From contig JAUKPH010000017.1 of the NCBI GenBank assembly GCA_030549335.1, forward strand, positions 14,717,501 to 14,781,500: DNA of 64,000 nucleotides, in the 5' to 3' direction. Positions 46,613-59,178 of the stretch are shown here, in pieces. Position numbers and translations under genes: made by a program. Each line of letters opens with the position of its first letter. Position 1 is the stretch's first letter. The stretch comes from Pontederia crassipes (Eukaryota > Streptophyta > Magnoliopsida > Commelinales > Pontederiaceae). The notes under the pieces were generated by a model. It did not search any database. It was not told where the DNA came from and worked only from the letters and a program-made list of their open reading frames with translations.

Positions 46613-48283
46613 TGCTAGAGCTTCGTCACCACGCATCTACTCCACCTCGTCACTGACCTAGTCCTGTGAAAATCAGACAGAGGAGGAGGTCCTCCCGTAG
46701 GCTTTACAGCATAGTGGAGAACCACATGATATATAATGCATGACATAAATAAAATAATCAAAAGTAAATAATCATGCTTAACTTGAAAATGATAACATGG
46801 TAGCATCATAGATCATAATAAGAATAAGAATAGGAAGATAATCATGAATCATGAGAATCAAATGATGCTTAGTAAACTTGAAATCATGGCATACTTAAAA
46901 TTCATGATAATAATTTGACTTGACTCAATCATGCTTCTTGATCTTGGTTTATTATTAGAATCATGTGACTTTATGTGCCTTTAGTTTTTTTGGGTATGCC
47001 GAGCAAACAATACGACCTTGTGCGGGTCAGTGGGTGATCAAACCATGACCAAGGGAGCTACCCTAATCTTGTTGCACTTGGCTTGGACTGGCAACCCATT
47101 ATTAATCTTCCATTTGAACTTATTAATCACTTTTAATAACTTGTGACTCTTTATTCTTTATTCAATGAAGATGATAAGATCAATAAGAAATAAATCATTA
47201 AAAGTATCAATCTTGGAATCAGGGATGGATATCTGTGAGGGCAGAAATAGGATCAGTTCTATAAGGGCAATAGTTAGATTGGGAAGTGGATGAATGAATA
47301 AATATAAATAAAAAGGCTACTGGAAATCGATCGACCGGTTCTAAGGAACGGTCGATCGGTTGACTTCGGGTCAGTCGACCGGTCTATTAAGATCGGTCGA
47401 CCGGTGGGTTGACTCTGGACTAATTGGATCGATCAATCCGTTCAGTTGAACGGTCGACCGATCGATATAACCTGAAATCGGCTGTGTCATTATATCGGTC
47501 GACCGGTTGTTGGCAATGCATACAGACCGATCGACCGGTCGGTGTCCTGAAAAGTTACAGAAGTCAAAAATCTCGTACAATCTCTAGTACGATCTCAACC
47601 TAAACTCGTTCCTATCTCCTAACAATCAATCACACACAACAGAACATAAAGAATTAATTCAAACAATTAGAAATCAGGGATCAAACAAATCAAATAATCA
47701 AACGATAACCTTGGAAACCTTCTTCTTATTTCTTTCATTTCATAAACGATTAGGGCATGGGTTAGAACAATTCAGAGGTCATGCAAGGTGATTTCAGTTC
47801 ACCTACCTCTGTTCGCGATTAATCCCTCCTTTCGTTCGTCAAAAATTGATCAACGACGCCCTTGTTTCCCCCCTGTCGTCCCTCTCGATCACCCTCTGCA
47901 AAATTCCAACGAAGGGCATAAGAAGAACAAAAATCGGAAGATGATAAGAGAAGGGAGAGGTCTCAGCACGACTTGCAATTGAGACGAGGCGGAAAGGATC
48001 GATTGTTTGTGCCTAGCAACCTGGTGGCGGTCCAGAAATCCAGCAGGGGTCTCGTGAGGTTTGGAAGGATGAGGTTTAATAGAATTCTGTTTTACCTAAT
48101 ATAAGTCTCCTCTCTTTTAAATCTAATCTGATTCAAAGTAATCAGTTAAATTCCTTATTTTTGGTGGAGGTCAACTATACATGGAATCTTTAATTCCATT
48201 GGCCTTGGATTTTTATTTCCAGCCGGCCGTCCCTGTTTCGATTCTGATTCTTCTTTTTTTTATCTTTTGTGCCGGTTGTTACA
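46613..48283 (-). mobile_element. Truncated gypsy LTR, same family as the 20-kb chromovirus LTR
   Basis: The left part (46613-47130) and the right part (about 47700-48283, ending GGTTGTTACA) align with 20345-20900 and 21840-22277 of the chromovirus LTR. The middle differs: instead of the TTACGGCCG cluster there is a cluster built on CGGTCGACCG (about 47326-47545). The outer TGTAACGCC end is missing, so this is a truncated or solo LTR. No interior sequence adjoins it. Confidence 0.85.
47326..47545. repeat. Cluster of self-complementary CGGTCGACCG words
   Basis: About eight occurrences or near-occurrences of GGTCGACCGGT or GGTCGATCGGT in about 220 bases, in an otherwise AT-rich LTR. Confidence 0.85.
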
Positions 48284-49554
48284 TTAATAATATCATAACA
48301 TAAGTTCATATTTTGATATTAAATGCGAAAAATCATGATAGTTTAGAAGAGGTTTAAAGAAACAACTCTTATCTATACTATATTAAAAGGAAGATAGTAT
48401 GCAAGGAGGAGTTTACACTTGACATAAGCAAATGTAGACAAGTATCCTAAAAATATTATGTAGAAAGTTTTTTAATCAATACGTAAGTTAGTTTGTTTTT
48501 TAATGATTAATATGAGGATTTACAAGATTCATTAATTATATAATTACATAAACTTATTGGAATAGTGGATAATAATTATCCATAATCGTTATACATAAAA
48601 CTTGACATATATAGTCTATATGAAGAAGAAAACAAATTTATGATCCTAAAATATGATAATATATTATAACTCTATATAATTTTACTATGTTTAAGATTGT
48701 AGAGTAACTACAATATATAATAACATAATCTATACTCTATTAAAAGCAAATAAATTTCTTGGCATAAAAATATTTTTACAAGTGTCCCGAAAATAATAAT
48801 AACAGTTTATATCTATTATGATTACAAAATAAGATAATTATTATATAACAATATAATTTTTCTATACGGTTATAATAACTATATGTGTAATAACTGCACT
48901 TATAATAAAATACTAATTATTAGATGGTTTCGAAAATAATAACTAAATACAAATAATCATAGAAATTTAATTTATAAAAAAAAACATTTGATAGTTATTT
49001 CAAAAATTAGCAACAATAACTAAAAGAATATTAATTTATAAAAATAATAATGAGGAATTAAATAATATTAATTACGACAAGATACTGGAGCTGTATGGTC
49101 AATCATATTAAGTTAGGAAAAAATAATATATTAAACTTAATAATAGAGGTGGTTATTAAGATGCAGTTATATGAAATATTTAATTAATTATAATGATGAT
49201 AAAAGATGTGGTTAGTGGAGTCATATATAACTGACCGAATAAGGTAATATAAAGATTCATGTTAAATACCCACATTCTGTGCCGCAAGATGATAAAGGAG
49301 AAGAATATCATAGTATCATGTAGTCCTAAGATTTATTTATTATTTAATTTCATATGATAGATTTCAGTGCCTTTTTTTTCTACAAATACTACGTATTTTG
49401 TGTTGACTGGGTAAACTATCACAGTGAATAATTAATGTTATTTGATGACATTTTTTTGCTTTATTTTTAGGTTCATGCAAAGGAAGCTTAAGATTCCCTC
49501 ATATGATAGTTTCACATCTATTGGAAATTATGTTTTAAGAAGGAAAGGTATATT

Positions 49555-50375
49555 GCTCTCACTATTTTATAGATAATATTACCCTTTTTGAATTTATCAT
49601 TGTGATATGGTATGAATTGGCCGAGAGCGTTTTACATATATGAAATGCTCACATAGACATGGATAACTTCACATCCATCTTTTATACTTTGATCATGCAT
49701 TTTTTTCACATATATGCACATATTGATTAAAAAAGTGGTTAGACCTTAAAAAAAGAGTTGTTAATTTTGAATTATTATATCTTTATACTATTAAATCATA
49801 CCTTACTTTTGTAAGAAAATTTTATTATTTCAAAATATAATTATTTGACATATTAATCTAAACGAAAATTCATATTTACATAGAGTCCTGGACTTAATTA
49901 TTATTTTTAACATTGTCATATATATTTCAAAATTTATTTTCAATAAATTTTTTAATTTTCTGTAATCACTGTCATTTAACAGTTAAATAACGATCTTTTT
50001 TATATCATTAGTCCACATGTACAATAACTTTTAAGCCTATTTTTTCCTTTACTATTGTGCCACATTTTTCACAAGTTTTGTTGAATTATTCATATAATTA
50101 GGTTACCTTAATTTTTTTAATATTTATTATGAATAATCATATATATATGCATGACTTACGTGTTGTCTGCAAAATCATATCAATGGAAGATGTATTATGC
50201 TCCCTATTTTATAGATACTCTTCTTTAATTTATCTTTGCCATATGGTATATGGCTTGGGTGAGAGCGTTTTACATACATGTACATAGGGATAAACATATT
50301 TGTTTTGGTTTATATCCATCTTCTATATTTTGTTCATGTATTTTATTTCACATATATATACAGATTAATTTATAA
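49555..50375. repeat. Diverged direct repeat inside the Helitron candidate
   Basis: The block at about 49555-49735 (CTATTTTATAGATA ... GAGAGCGTTTTACATA ... TTTCACATATATGCACA) recurs at about 50203-50375 with the same order of blocks, an offset of about 645 bases. A second repeated block, with TTAAAATATTATTAGTGAAC, lies at about 52071 and 52291. Confidence 0.65.
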
Positions 50376-51080
50376 TTAATTTTATATTTTAATTTTAACA
50401 ACTCAGATATTTATAATTGATTTATTTTGGTATTATCATATGATAGATTTAATAATTAAATTTTACTTGCACCAATTAGCTCTTGGGCCATATGTCCCTC
50501 CTTGCATGCTATATGTCAATTTAAGCCAGCATCTGAACATGTCATTATAACATTATTTCTTTTTGTTAAAACTATACCAGTAAATTTTATTGCATGGCAC
50601 TAGAACGTATTTTTGGATGGCATGTTCAAACAAATTTTTTTAAATATGAATGGCCATTTTACGACCATACCATTGCAAGCGGCATTTTTCTATAAAGGAA
50701 TTTTGTTATTTATAAGTTACAAGTAAATCTAGATAATGTTGAATCCCTTTCATACAATCCATCTATGCATTATTTAAGTGTTATCATGCAAACTCACAGT
50801 TGGAGGATCACAAAAATGAAAATGAGTGGATTAGAACATATATTGGATGGTCACAATATCCATTTCATTGCCATTCAAAGGTCCTAGAGTCATGTTGCAA
50901 GATTATTTTATCCAAATTTGAAAGCGTGATATTAAAATTTTTAACCTAATAAATATGTAGTTAAAATGAACTTAATCAACTTTAACCATGTGTCATGTTT
51001 ATTTTGAAAATTAAGATTATGCACTTTCTCTTTCTTTTATAATTGTTCTTTTTTCTTTTACATTGCCTATCTAAATTAGC

Positions 51081-51081
<1 letters not shown>

Positions 51082-51134
<53 letters not shown>
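51082..51134. repeat. (AAT)n microsatellite
   Basis: About 17 uninterrupted trinucleotide units. Confidence 0.95.
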
Positions 51135-51136
<2 letters not shown>

Positions 51137-53402
51137 CTTAAAGATTATATTGTAAGAGGTGGATCGACTGAAAAAATGATATTTAATGGATAAAGATTAT
51201 CATTTTACAACATATATATATATTTATATATATATATATATGTTATATCTGTTATTCATTGTATATGAAGTGACTTCTTCGTATTTTGTATTTGGTTTAA
51301 ATTTATTTATTTATTTCACGTAAAGACTTTATTCTATGTGCTATTTTTTACTTAAATTGTCATTTAAAAATGAGATAATTGTTAGTTCAAAGTAATATAT
51401 ACATAAAATAAAATTTTAATTACTTTCTAAAGTTATAAATATTTTTTGATTAAATACAAATAAAAATTATAATTAAATTATACATATTTTATTTTATCTT
51501 TTATCCTAATTACTATTCGTGTTCAATAAGGTGTTTTATGATCATCATTTTCTTAATGACCATATTTTATTTTCTATAAACTAATTCCTTTTAGATTATA
51601 GGAGAATTCGATTCCTTATAGTTTATTTTGTCATTGCTGTTTCTTTTTTGTTTATATACATACATACATATATATATATATGTATGTATATCAAGAAGTG
51701 AATAAATAAAAAGAATTTAATATGATCATAATATTTTTATAACTATATATTCTAATATCATATTTGTGGTAATATTTTATCTATAAATATTTTATTAAAA
51801 AATATGCGTAAATTATTTTTCTTTTACTTCATCTGAGAACAATGTGATAAATGTTTAAATTGTGTTCATTACAAAGGATCATTAGCTTACTCTTTAATTT
51901 ATCATTATAGTTTTCTATAAACATGTTCTATCATCTATGATAATTGAATTTTTTTAAATTGTTTTATAACATTATCATTATTTTTTTTAATTTTAGCAAT
52001 TATAAAAAAAGTATTTGTCATTAAGCATTATCATATATGTTTGCATAATTTTCATATAATGGCATTTCTCTTAAAATATTATTAGTGAACAAATGTAATC
52101 ATTTTGAAGTATATTATTTATTTCTATATTTAAAGTCTTCGCTGGGAGCTATTTCTATTTGCAAACTTTTTCTGAACATATGTCTATTTATATAAAATAG
52201 CTCCTTATGATTAATGCGATAATTTGATTTCATTAAATTTGTATTGACCATTTATAGCATTTCAAAATGATGTAATTTCTTCTTAAAATATTATTAGTGA
52301 ACAAAAGCAAACTTTTTTGTAATATATTATTTATTTCTATAACAACAGTCCCTCACTATGAGCTATTTTATAAGATTTGTATTTTTTTAAAATATCTCTT
52401 ATATAATTAATTTTTATATGAATATTCTATACATGATATATAATTTTTATAGATTGGAAATAAAAATAAATTAAATTTATATTTATCAAGAATTTAATGT
52501 CAAATAAGTAGAAATAATTTAATTTTTTTATCATGATTGAGACGGTGATTATTGTTCTATAAAAAAATGTTCCTTTTAGTTTATGTGATAATCTGATGCA
52601 TTTTATTTTTTAGAATATTACCATTACTGATTATCTTTTATTGTATATCAAGAAGTAAATAAATACAATAATTTAATTTTTCATCATAAGTTTGTTGTGA
52701 CCATATTCAGCTCACATCGTTTTTACAATTATATAGTTCTTATAAAATAATTCCTTCAGATTTGGCTTCCTTATAATTTGTTTTAGAATATTGTCATTAC
52801 TATATCTTTTTTATGTTTATTATAAATATTTTTTCTTTTATCTGTCTTTAAGCGATATCATCTTTATTTGTAACATTTCTTTTTTTACTTTTTTAAAAAT
52901 ATTATTAGTTTATGAGTGCAAAATATTTTATAATATATTATTTTTTTCCTTTATTATGGAATTTATGTCAATATTCTTACGAGTATTTCAAATATCCATG
53001 ATTATAAATAAAATACAACATCGAGCCTATATCTAAAGTTAATTGTGCAAACTCTTATTGATTGTGGGCACATGCAATATTATATATTTTTTAAATAATT
53101 GAATTATATAAATCAAAACATAACACATTTTTATTTTAAAATTGATTTCCAACATTTTACATTGATGATACTATATTTCATAGATAAAATTATTTATTAA
53201 AAACAAGGGTGTAGATGTGTCACGTGTTCTCTTTTATTTTTTTACTTTAAATAGGAGTGAAAACCTTTTATCATAGTGATAAAAAAATTAAGAATTCAAA
53301 TGATAGATGTGTTTTTTATATTGTTGCAGTGATTGTGATTTGATCATGCGGAGATTCAAGTCGATCCATTCATTAATATCCAAAAAATTTATTGGATAAT
53401 TC

Positions 53403-53518
53403 TTTTCTCAAGTTGCATATTGTTTATTGCTAAAAACATAATTGTACACATGACGTAAACTTTTCTCAAGTTGCATATTATTTATTGCTAAAAACATAAT
53501 TATACGCATGACGTAAAA
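53403..53518. repeat. 58-bp tandem duplication
   Basis: 53403-53460 and 53461-53518 both begin TTTTCTCAAGTTGCATATT and end with a GACGTAAA motif; only a few substitutions separate them. Confidence 0.95.
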
Positions 53519-53698
53519 ATTCATAAAATATAAGGATAATTGAATATTTTCATAAGGTCACCAAGTATTCATCATGTATTTAAAATTTAACATTTTTTTA
53601 AATAATTACAGTAGTGAACGAAATAAATATAATATATGATTAATATGTATCTGAAATTCATATAGATTTGAAATATACTAATAAATTAGTACCTCAAA

Positions 53699-55471
53699 CA
53701 CTACTAAAAAAACGCTGATTACCGACGGTCCGGACCGTCAGTAAACAGCCCGGAAACCGTCGGTAACGCAATTACCGACGGTTTTTCGATTGGAATCGAT
53801 CCGTCGGAAAAACGCTCGTCGCAAATCGATTTGCGACGGTAGAAAAAAATTCGTCGAAAATATCGACGGTTCTGACCGTCGAAAAAAGTCTCCGGCGGTT
53901 CGAACCGTCGAAATTTTCGACGGTTACAACCGCCGGAAAAGGCCGGCAGTTCGAACCGTCAAAATTTTTGACGGTTGCAACCGCCGGAAAAGGCCGACGG
54001 TTCGAACCGTTGTAAATTTTTTACGGTCGTAACTTTTCGACGGTCGCAACTGTCACAACTTTCGACGGCCGTCGCAACCGTCGATCTTTCGACGGTCGCA
54101 ACCATCGCAAATAACTTTTTAAATATAAAAAAAATTAACGGCCCGATCGGGACGCGGCCAAATTCGGCCGCAAGCCGATCGATCCAGTCGCTGGTGGCCG
54201 GATCTGGTCGCCCGATGGCCGATCCGGCCGCTGGAGGCCGGATCCGGTCGCCCGGAGGCCGGATCCGCCGCTGGAGGCCGGATCGGCCGCAAGCTGGTCG
54301 ATCCGGCCGCTGGTGGCCGGATCCGATCACGGGAGGGTCATCGCTAGTTATATTAAATCTGATCACGCTGACGCTGGCCGGATCAGATCCGGACGACAGT
54401 GGCCTCTGATTGGAGAGAGAAAGAGAGAGAGACGCCGACGCGAGAGAGGAAGAAGCAGACGCGGGAGAGGAAGAAGCAGACGCGGGAGAGGGTCGCCGGT
54501 GCGGGAGAGGGTCGTCGGCGCGGGAGGGTCGCCGACGTCCGGTGCAGGAGAGAGAGGCCGGCACGGGAGGGTCGCCGGCGTCCGGCGCGGGAGAGGGACG
54601 ACCGGTGCTCGCGGGGGAGAGAGAGAGGAGAGGAGGGAGAGAGGAATTATATATAAGGGAAAATATGAGAGAAAGCAGGAAAAGGGAAAAAAAGCGGGAT
54701 AACGAAATTTTAATTGCCGACGACTTCGGCCGTCGAAAATGTAAATATTAATTATTTTTATAATTACCGACGGTTCTGACCGTCGAAAATATATTTAGTT
54801 ATATATAATATTTATTTTTTATTTTACCGACGGTTTGAACCGTCGGTAATCGTTATCGACGGTCAAAACCGTCGATAATTACGATGGTTTGGGCCGTCGC
54901 TAGTTATATTAATAAAATACTTTTTATATGATATTATTATACATTTATCGACGGTTACCACCTTCGAAAATTGTGGCGGATTTTGCGACGGATGAATATC
55001 CGTCGAAAATATCGACGTTCCTAATCGTCGAAAAATTAAATAATAATATAAAAAAATACATAATTTAATTTTTCATTTCCGACGGTCGTAACCGTTAGGA
55101 AATCCGTCGAAAAAATTAAATAATAATATAACAAATTACATAATTTATTTTTTTATTTCTGACGGTCGTGACCGTCGAAAAATCTGTCGAAAAAATTAAA
55201 TAATAATATAAAATATATATAATTTAATTTTTCATTTCCGACGGTCGTAATCGTCAGAAAATTCGTCAGAAATTGCTACGAATGGATAGCCGTCGGAAAT
55301 ATCGACGCTCCTAATAGTTGAAAAATTAAATAATAATATAAATCCTTTTCGACGGTCATAATCGTCGAAAAATTCATCGGAAACGAAATCGTCGAAAAAT
55401 CCGTCGTAAACTGCGACGGATTTCGAACCGTTGGAAATTATCCGTCGGAAAATCGCGATTTTCTTGTAGTG
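53699..55471. mobile_element. Non-autonomous CACTA (En/Spm-like) transposon, 1773 bp, TSD AAA
   Basis: The ends are CACTACTAAAAAAACGC at the left and, reverse-complemented, CACTACAAGAAAATCGC at the right. AAA flanks both sides (53696-53698 and 55472-55474). Subterminal regions (to about 54110 and from about 54770) are packed with short motifs of the CCGACGGT / ACCGTCGG type in both orientations, as in the transposase-binding subterminal repeats of CACTA elements. The middle (54130-54640) is far more GC-rich, with repeated GGCCGGATC words and a GAGAGAGGAAGAAGCAGACG tandem array. Open frames here are composition-driven; none has a recognisable domain, and no TnpA/TnpD-like sequence is present. 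Confidence 0.92.
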
Positions 55472-55668
55472 AAACTTAAGTGGGAATATTATTTCTTAAG
55501 GAGAGAAGAAAATAAATGAGGCAAAGAGAATTAAATAGACTAATAAATTATTTTTTAATTATAATTATCATATTATTTAAGAAATATTAAAATAATATTA
55601 CTTATTATATGAATATTATATTAATCTAATTTTGCATTATCTCCGCATCGCGGGGGCCATCACACTAG

Positions 55669-56168
55669 TTTAATTAATAAGTCAAACTTAAATAAAATTT
55701 TGATTTTTTAATTTAAATAGATTTTAACATATTTATATTAACCATATTTTATTAGATTATAAGATTAATTTAGTATGAAAAAAATAATTGTAACGATGAG
55801 CACCGTTCAATTATTATATCCATCACACAAAATGAAGTTACGTCTAAAGGTGTTACAACTTAAGACCCGTTTGGCAACCGCAAAGATTAAATTATAAAAA
55901 TCCAACATATGTTCTCAAGATGATAACTCAAGAAATATGTTAATTCCGCCGTCATTATTGTGGGACCACAGTTGCAAAATATAGGTGTTCGACAAATAAT
56001 ATGGAATTAGCATCTTATTCATGTCCTTGCTCGTGATCCCAACGGGACAAAAAGACTAGCATAACCATCAAAACCCATTTAGTATAATTAAAAATACAAC
56101 TTTAATTCTATACCAAAAGTTGGTTTATTATATTTTATTTTTGTCGCGAAAAATGAGAAAGATCGCAT
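55669..56168. other. AT-rich intergenic DNA, nothing recognised
   Basis: Lies between the Helitron end and the LTR at 56169. No frame or terminal repeat. Confidence 0.4.
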
Positions 56169-58092
56169 TGTAACACCTCGAAATTTCATCCCCAATTGCC
56201 AAGGACAATTAGACCATTCGGCAATGTTAGCCCATTCACCATCATATAATCATAATAAAAAATAATTTTCAATTAATACAATGGAAGCATAAAACTATTC
56301 AATAAGATAAAATAATCTTTCAATTAATGCGGAAGACCTCGATAAAATATTAAAAGTAATGTTATAGAATTGGGAAAAACAAATCTAATAATCACCACTA
56401 TAATATCTTTTGAAAACATAATAAAGAAGACTCTATGATATCATGACTCTTAAAACGTAGTCCATTGTGCAATCTTTCTCGTCATGAGCTGTCACCATCC
56501 ATCCAATCATTGGACACCTTTACGGATCTAGGGTGCAAAGATTTCCCCGATTAAAATATGTCAAGGCCATGCAATGCGACGCCGTAATCCTAAATAGGAT
56601 AATATGCATTATCATCTTCGTGTGATAAGAAGTGCATGCCATGTTCTTAACATATGATCTACATGTCATTCATTCATACTATTTCTATCATCATGCAATA
56701 AAATAAACGCATGGCAAGACATGTGCTTTTAGTATGTGCATTCATAACAATCATCAATTCAATCCATAGGCACATAAGTGAAGTATACTTACCATAAACA
56801 TTGTATCCATAACCTTTCTCAAGTTTGCTTTATAACCCTTTCGGACTTTCACTTTTGTAGGGCATCATTTCATTCAATCGATCGGCCCTTCTTAATGATA
56901 TATCTTTCGATAGTTGAGATTTATGTCATTGCCCTCTCAATATGCTAGCTTAGCCTCAGAGACAATGCTTCCCTCTCGCCATAAGATGACATCAAAATGC
57001 ATACATAATTGTCAATGCATGTAACGATCATTATGAAAAACTCTCGTTCGAGGGCGACATCGGAATGACACACCGATGCTGATGTGTATAACGATCATTC
57101 CGGGTAAAATCCAATAAAGGGCCATAGAGGGTCGACATATAACATCATCCATGACTGAGTTCATTATGTTTTTCAAACAACAATCATTAACGTCGCTCAA
57201 TCTTCATGTTTTAATCTAGTTATGTGGGAATCATGCATATATGTGTATCTATGTTCTTATCCAATCAACAAGCATCAATATATATATTAATACCTTGAAA
57301 ATAACATTTGATATGCTATATAAGGTCTAAAAAATGATCACAATCATGAAATAGGTCGTCACGGCCGTGACAGAAGTCTGAAAAACTCGTCGTCCTATCA
57401 CGGTCGTGACAAGGGGGTGTTAGGCCGTGACTGACTTTGTCACGGTCATGACAGAACTAGTTTTCGACTGATTTTCTAGCGGTTTTGTCATGGACGTGAC
57501 GTGATGTGTCACGATCGTGACAGAGCTCGAGAACTCCGTCGCCCAATCGATTTTACACGATTTTTAATCCAAAACTTAGGGAAAATAATATACGACATTG
57601 TGAATTATTATCTATACATTTTCTAGGCATTTTAGAACATTTGAAAACATAGTGATCCATGAAATTTCTAGGATATAGGGTTCATCCCTAAATCATGACC
57701 AATATGAAAAATCTATGAATCTTAAGAGTAGATCTAATCAAAATTCCTATTCATGTTATGAATCTATTATTGATTCCAATGAAAATAGCTCTCATCATAA
57801 TCCAATCAGAGAATAATGAGTTCTCAAACTCTCAATCCAATACAAGAAGAACATTAAAAGAGGAGAGAGGGATTTTGGATTCCTTTTACATATCTTTCTC
57901 CCAAATCTTTCTCCTCTTCCTTCCTCTTCTTCCTCCCCCTTGTTCCTCTTGTTCTCTTACCTCAAGCCCTAGCCACCAAAAAATGTGGAGAAAAGAAGTA
58001 AACAAAGAGAACATGGGTATTTATGTAGGGAAGATTATTAGAGTTTGGCCAAAAGTTCAAATTATCCTTGTTAAAAAATCTAAGGTATTACA
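56169..58092 (-). mobile_element. Solo-type Ty3/gypsy LTR (~1.9 kb)
   Basis: TGTAACACCTCG at 56169 and GGTATTACA at 58092 give TG...CA ends. Read on the minus strand it starts TGTAATACCTTAG, a common form for plant Del-like LTRs. No PBS, PPT or coding sequence adjoins either end and no second copy is in the window. A 5-bp duplication is not apparent (CGCAT against ACACA), so the ends may be slightly off or have been altered by recombination. A plus-strand frame at 57758-58144 has no recognisable domain. Confidence 0.65.
57355..57540. repeat. Cluster of self-complementary GTCACGGCCGTGAC words
   Basis: One perfect copy at 57358-57371 and about five near-copies (ATCACGGTCGTGAC, GTCACGGTCATGAC, GTCATGGACGTGAC, GTCACGATCGTGAC) to about 57523, in an AT-rich LTR. 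Confidence 0.85.
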
Positions 58093-59178
58093 ACACAAAC
58101 ACATAAGATTTATAAAGTTCACCATAAATTGGAATATGTCCTAGGGCAACGACAACACTCTTTGTTATAAAATATTAATGATTAAAAAATACCAAATAAT
58201 CCAGTCGTCATAAAATTTATATAGAAAATTCCAATACAAAATAGGAAAAACCTTAAAATTGTTTAAATTTGGAAGGCTCCACCTCGATCCGCTGCAAGAG
58301 GAATCCTCCCTAGACCCCTTAGGGATGGACAACTTCATCGCCCCTGCTGTCTTAGCGTATGAGTAACATAGAAATTCAATTATGATTACAATTTAGATTC
58401 AACAATTTTAAAAGTGTTCGTATTTGTAAGATGCTATTAAGTCATGTCGTACTTCTGAAATTTAATATGCAGGTTAGATTAAACTTATTTTTTCAGTATA
58501 TTTTGACTTTATGGCATAACTCATTTATTAAGATTTTTAAATACGTATAATTTTTATATTGATTTAATTTCATTGGGCTCCTCTTCACCCCTTCCTTTAC
58601 CCAAAATACAACTAGAAATGCATGTTTGAGATCTTTTAATCCAAAATTTTTATGATAAGGTATCTCGGGAATTAATTAAACACGTCAACCTGTCAAACAT
58701 GTATCAGCTCAAAATTCATTGAAGTCCTCGCATTCCTAATTACAAAAAATCAAATAAAATTATGAAATGATGTGGGATAGTAGAGTTGTGTCTCAATATC
58801 AACCAAAACTAGTAACATTGCGAACGTACACCATCACCCGAAGGCTGGATGGTTATGAGTTTGAATTTTGTCTATGGAAAATATTTGTCTTTTTATTTTC
58901 GATCTTTAATTTTCTTATGTCATATGTTTAGACATCCTATGTAACTAAAAAAAAGCTAGTAACTGTCCTATTTATGGAGTTGTCAATTTGCTCAGCTTAC
59001 AAAATTAATCAAGTGTGTCTAGTGAATTGAGTCACAAACTTTAAAACCATTCAAAGAATTAAAAGTTTATCAGACAAAGTGAGAAGAAAGTATAAATGAA
59101 ACATACTTTTCTTTTGTCTGTGAGGCTTATGAACATATATGACAATACCTAGTGAAAAAAATTTAAATAATATTTTAT
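58093..59178. other. AT-rich intergenic DNA
   Basis: No gene. A short tRNA/SINE-like phrase (GGCTGGATGGTTATGAGTTTG near 58843) was judged too weak to call. Confidence 0.4.

Larger units (their letters stand above)
48372..55668 (+). mobile_element. Candidate non-autonomous Helitron (~7.3 kb) with a nested CACTA element
   Basis: The 5' end TCTATACTATATTAAAAGG follows an A (48371). The 3' end has a 6-bp stem (CTCCGC / GCGGGG, loop ATC, 55641-55655), nine spacer bases and CTAG at 55665-55668, followed by T. Start with TC, hairpin about ten bases from a CTRR end, and insertion between A and T are the defining Helitron features. No Rep/helicase coding sequence is recognised inside. A second start-like sequence, TCTATACTCTATTAAAAG, lies at 48729. 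The interior is AT-rich with diverged internal duplications. The two ends could belong to two different elements, so the span is less certain than the 3' end itself. Confidence 0.6.

Noticed and set aside
53959..54702. Overlapping frames up to 201 codons in the CACTA core
   Set aside because: Arg/Ser/Pro-rich translations in several frames and strands, produced by GC-rich tandem repeats; no domain.
57758..58144. Plus-strand frame of 128 codons in the 56-58 kb LTR
   Set aside because: Lies in the antisense strand of an LTR, no domain, low-complexity Leu/Pro/Ser segment.
58840..58875. tRNA/SINE-like B-box phrase (GAGTTTGAATTTTG)
   Set aside because: No A box at the right distance, no cloverleaf, no A-rich tail with duplication.
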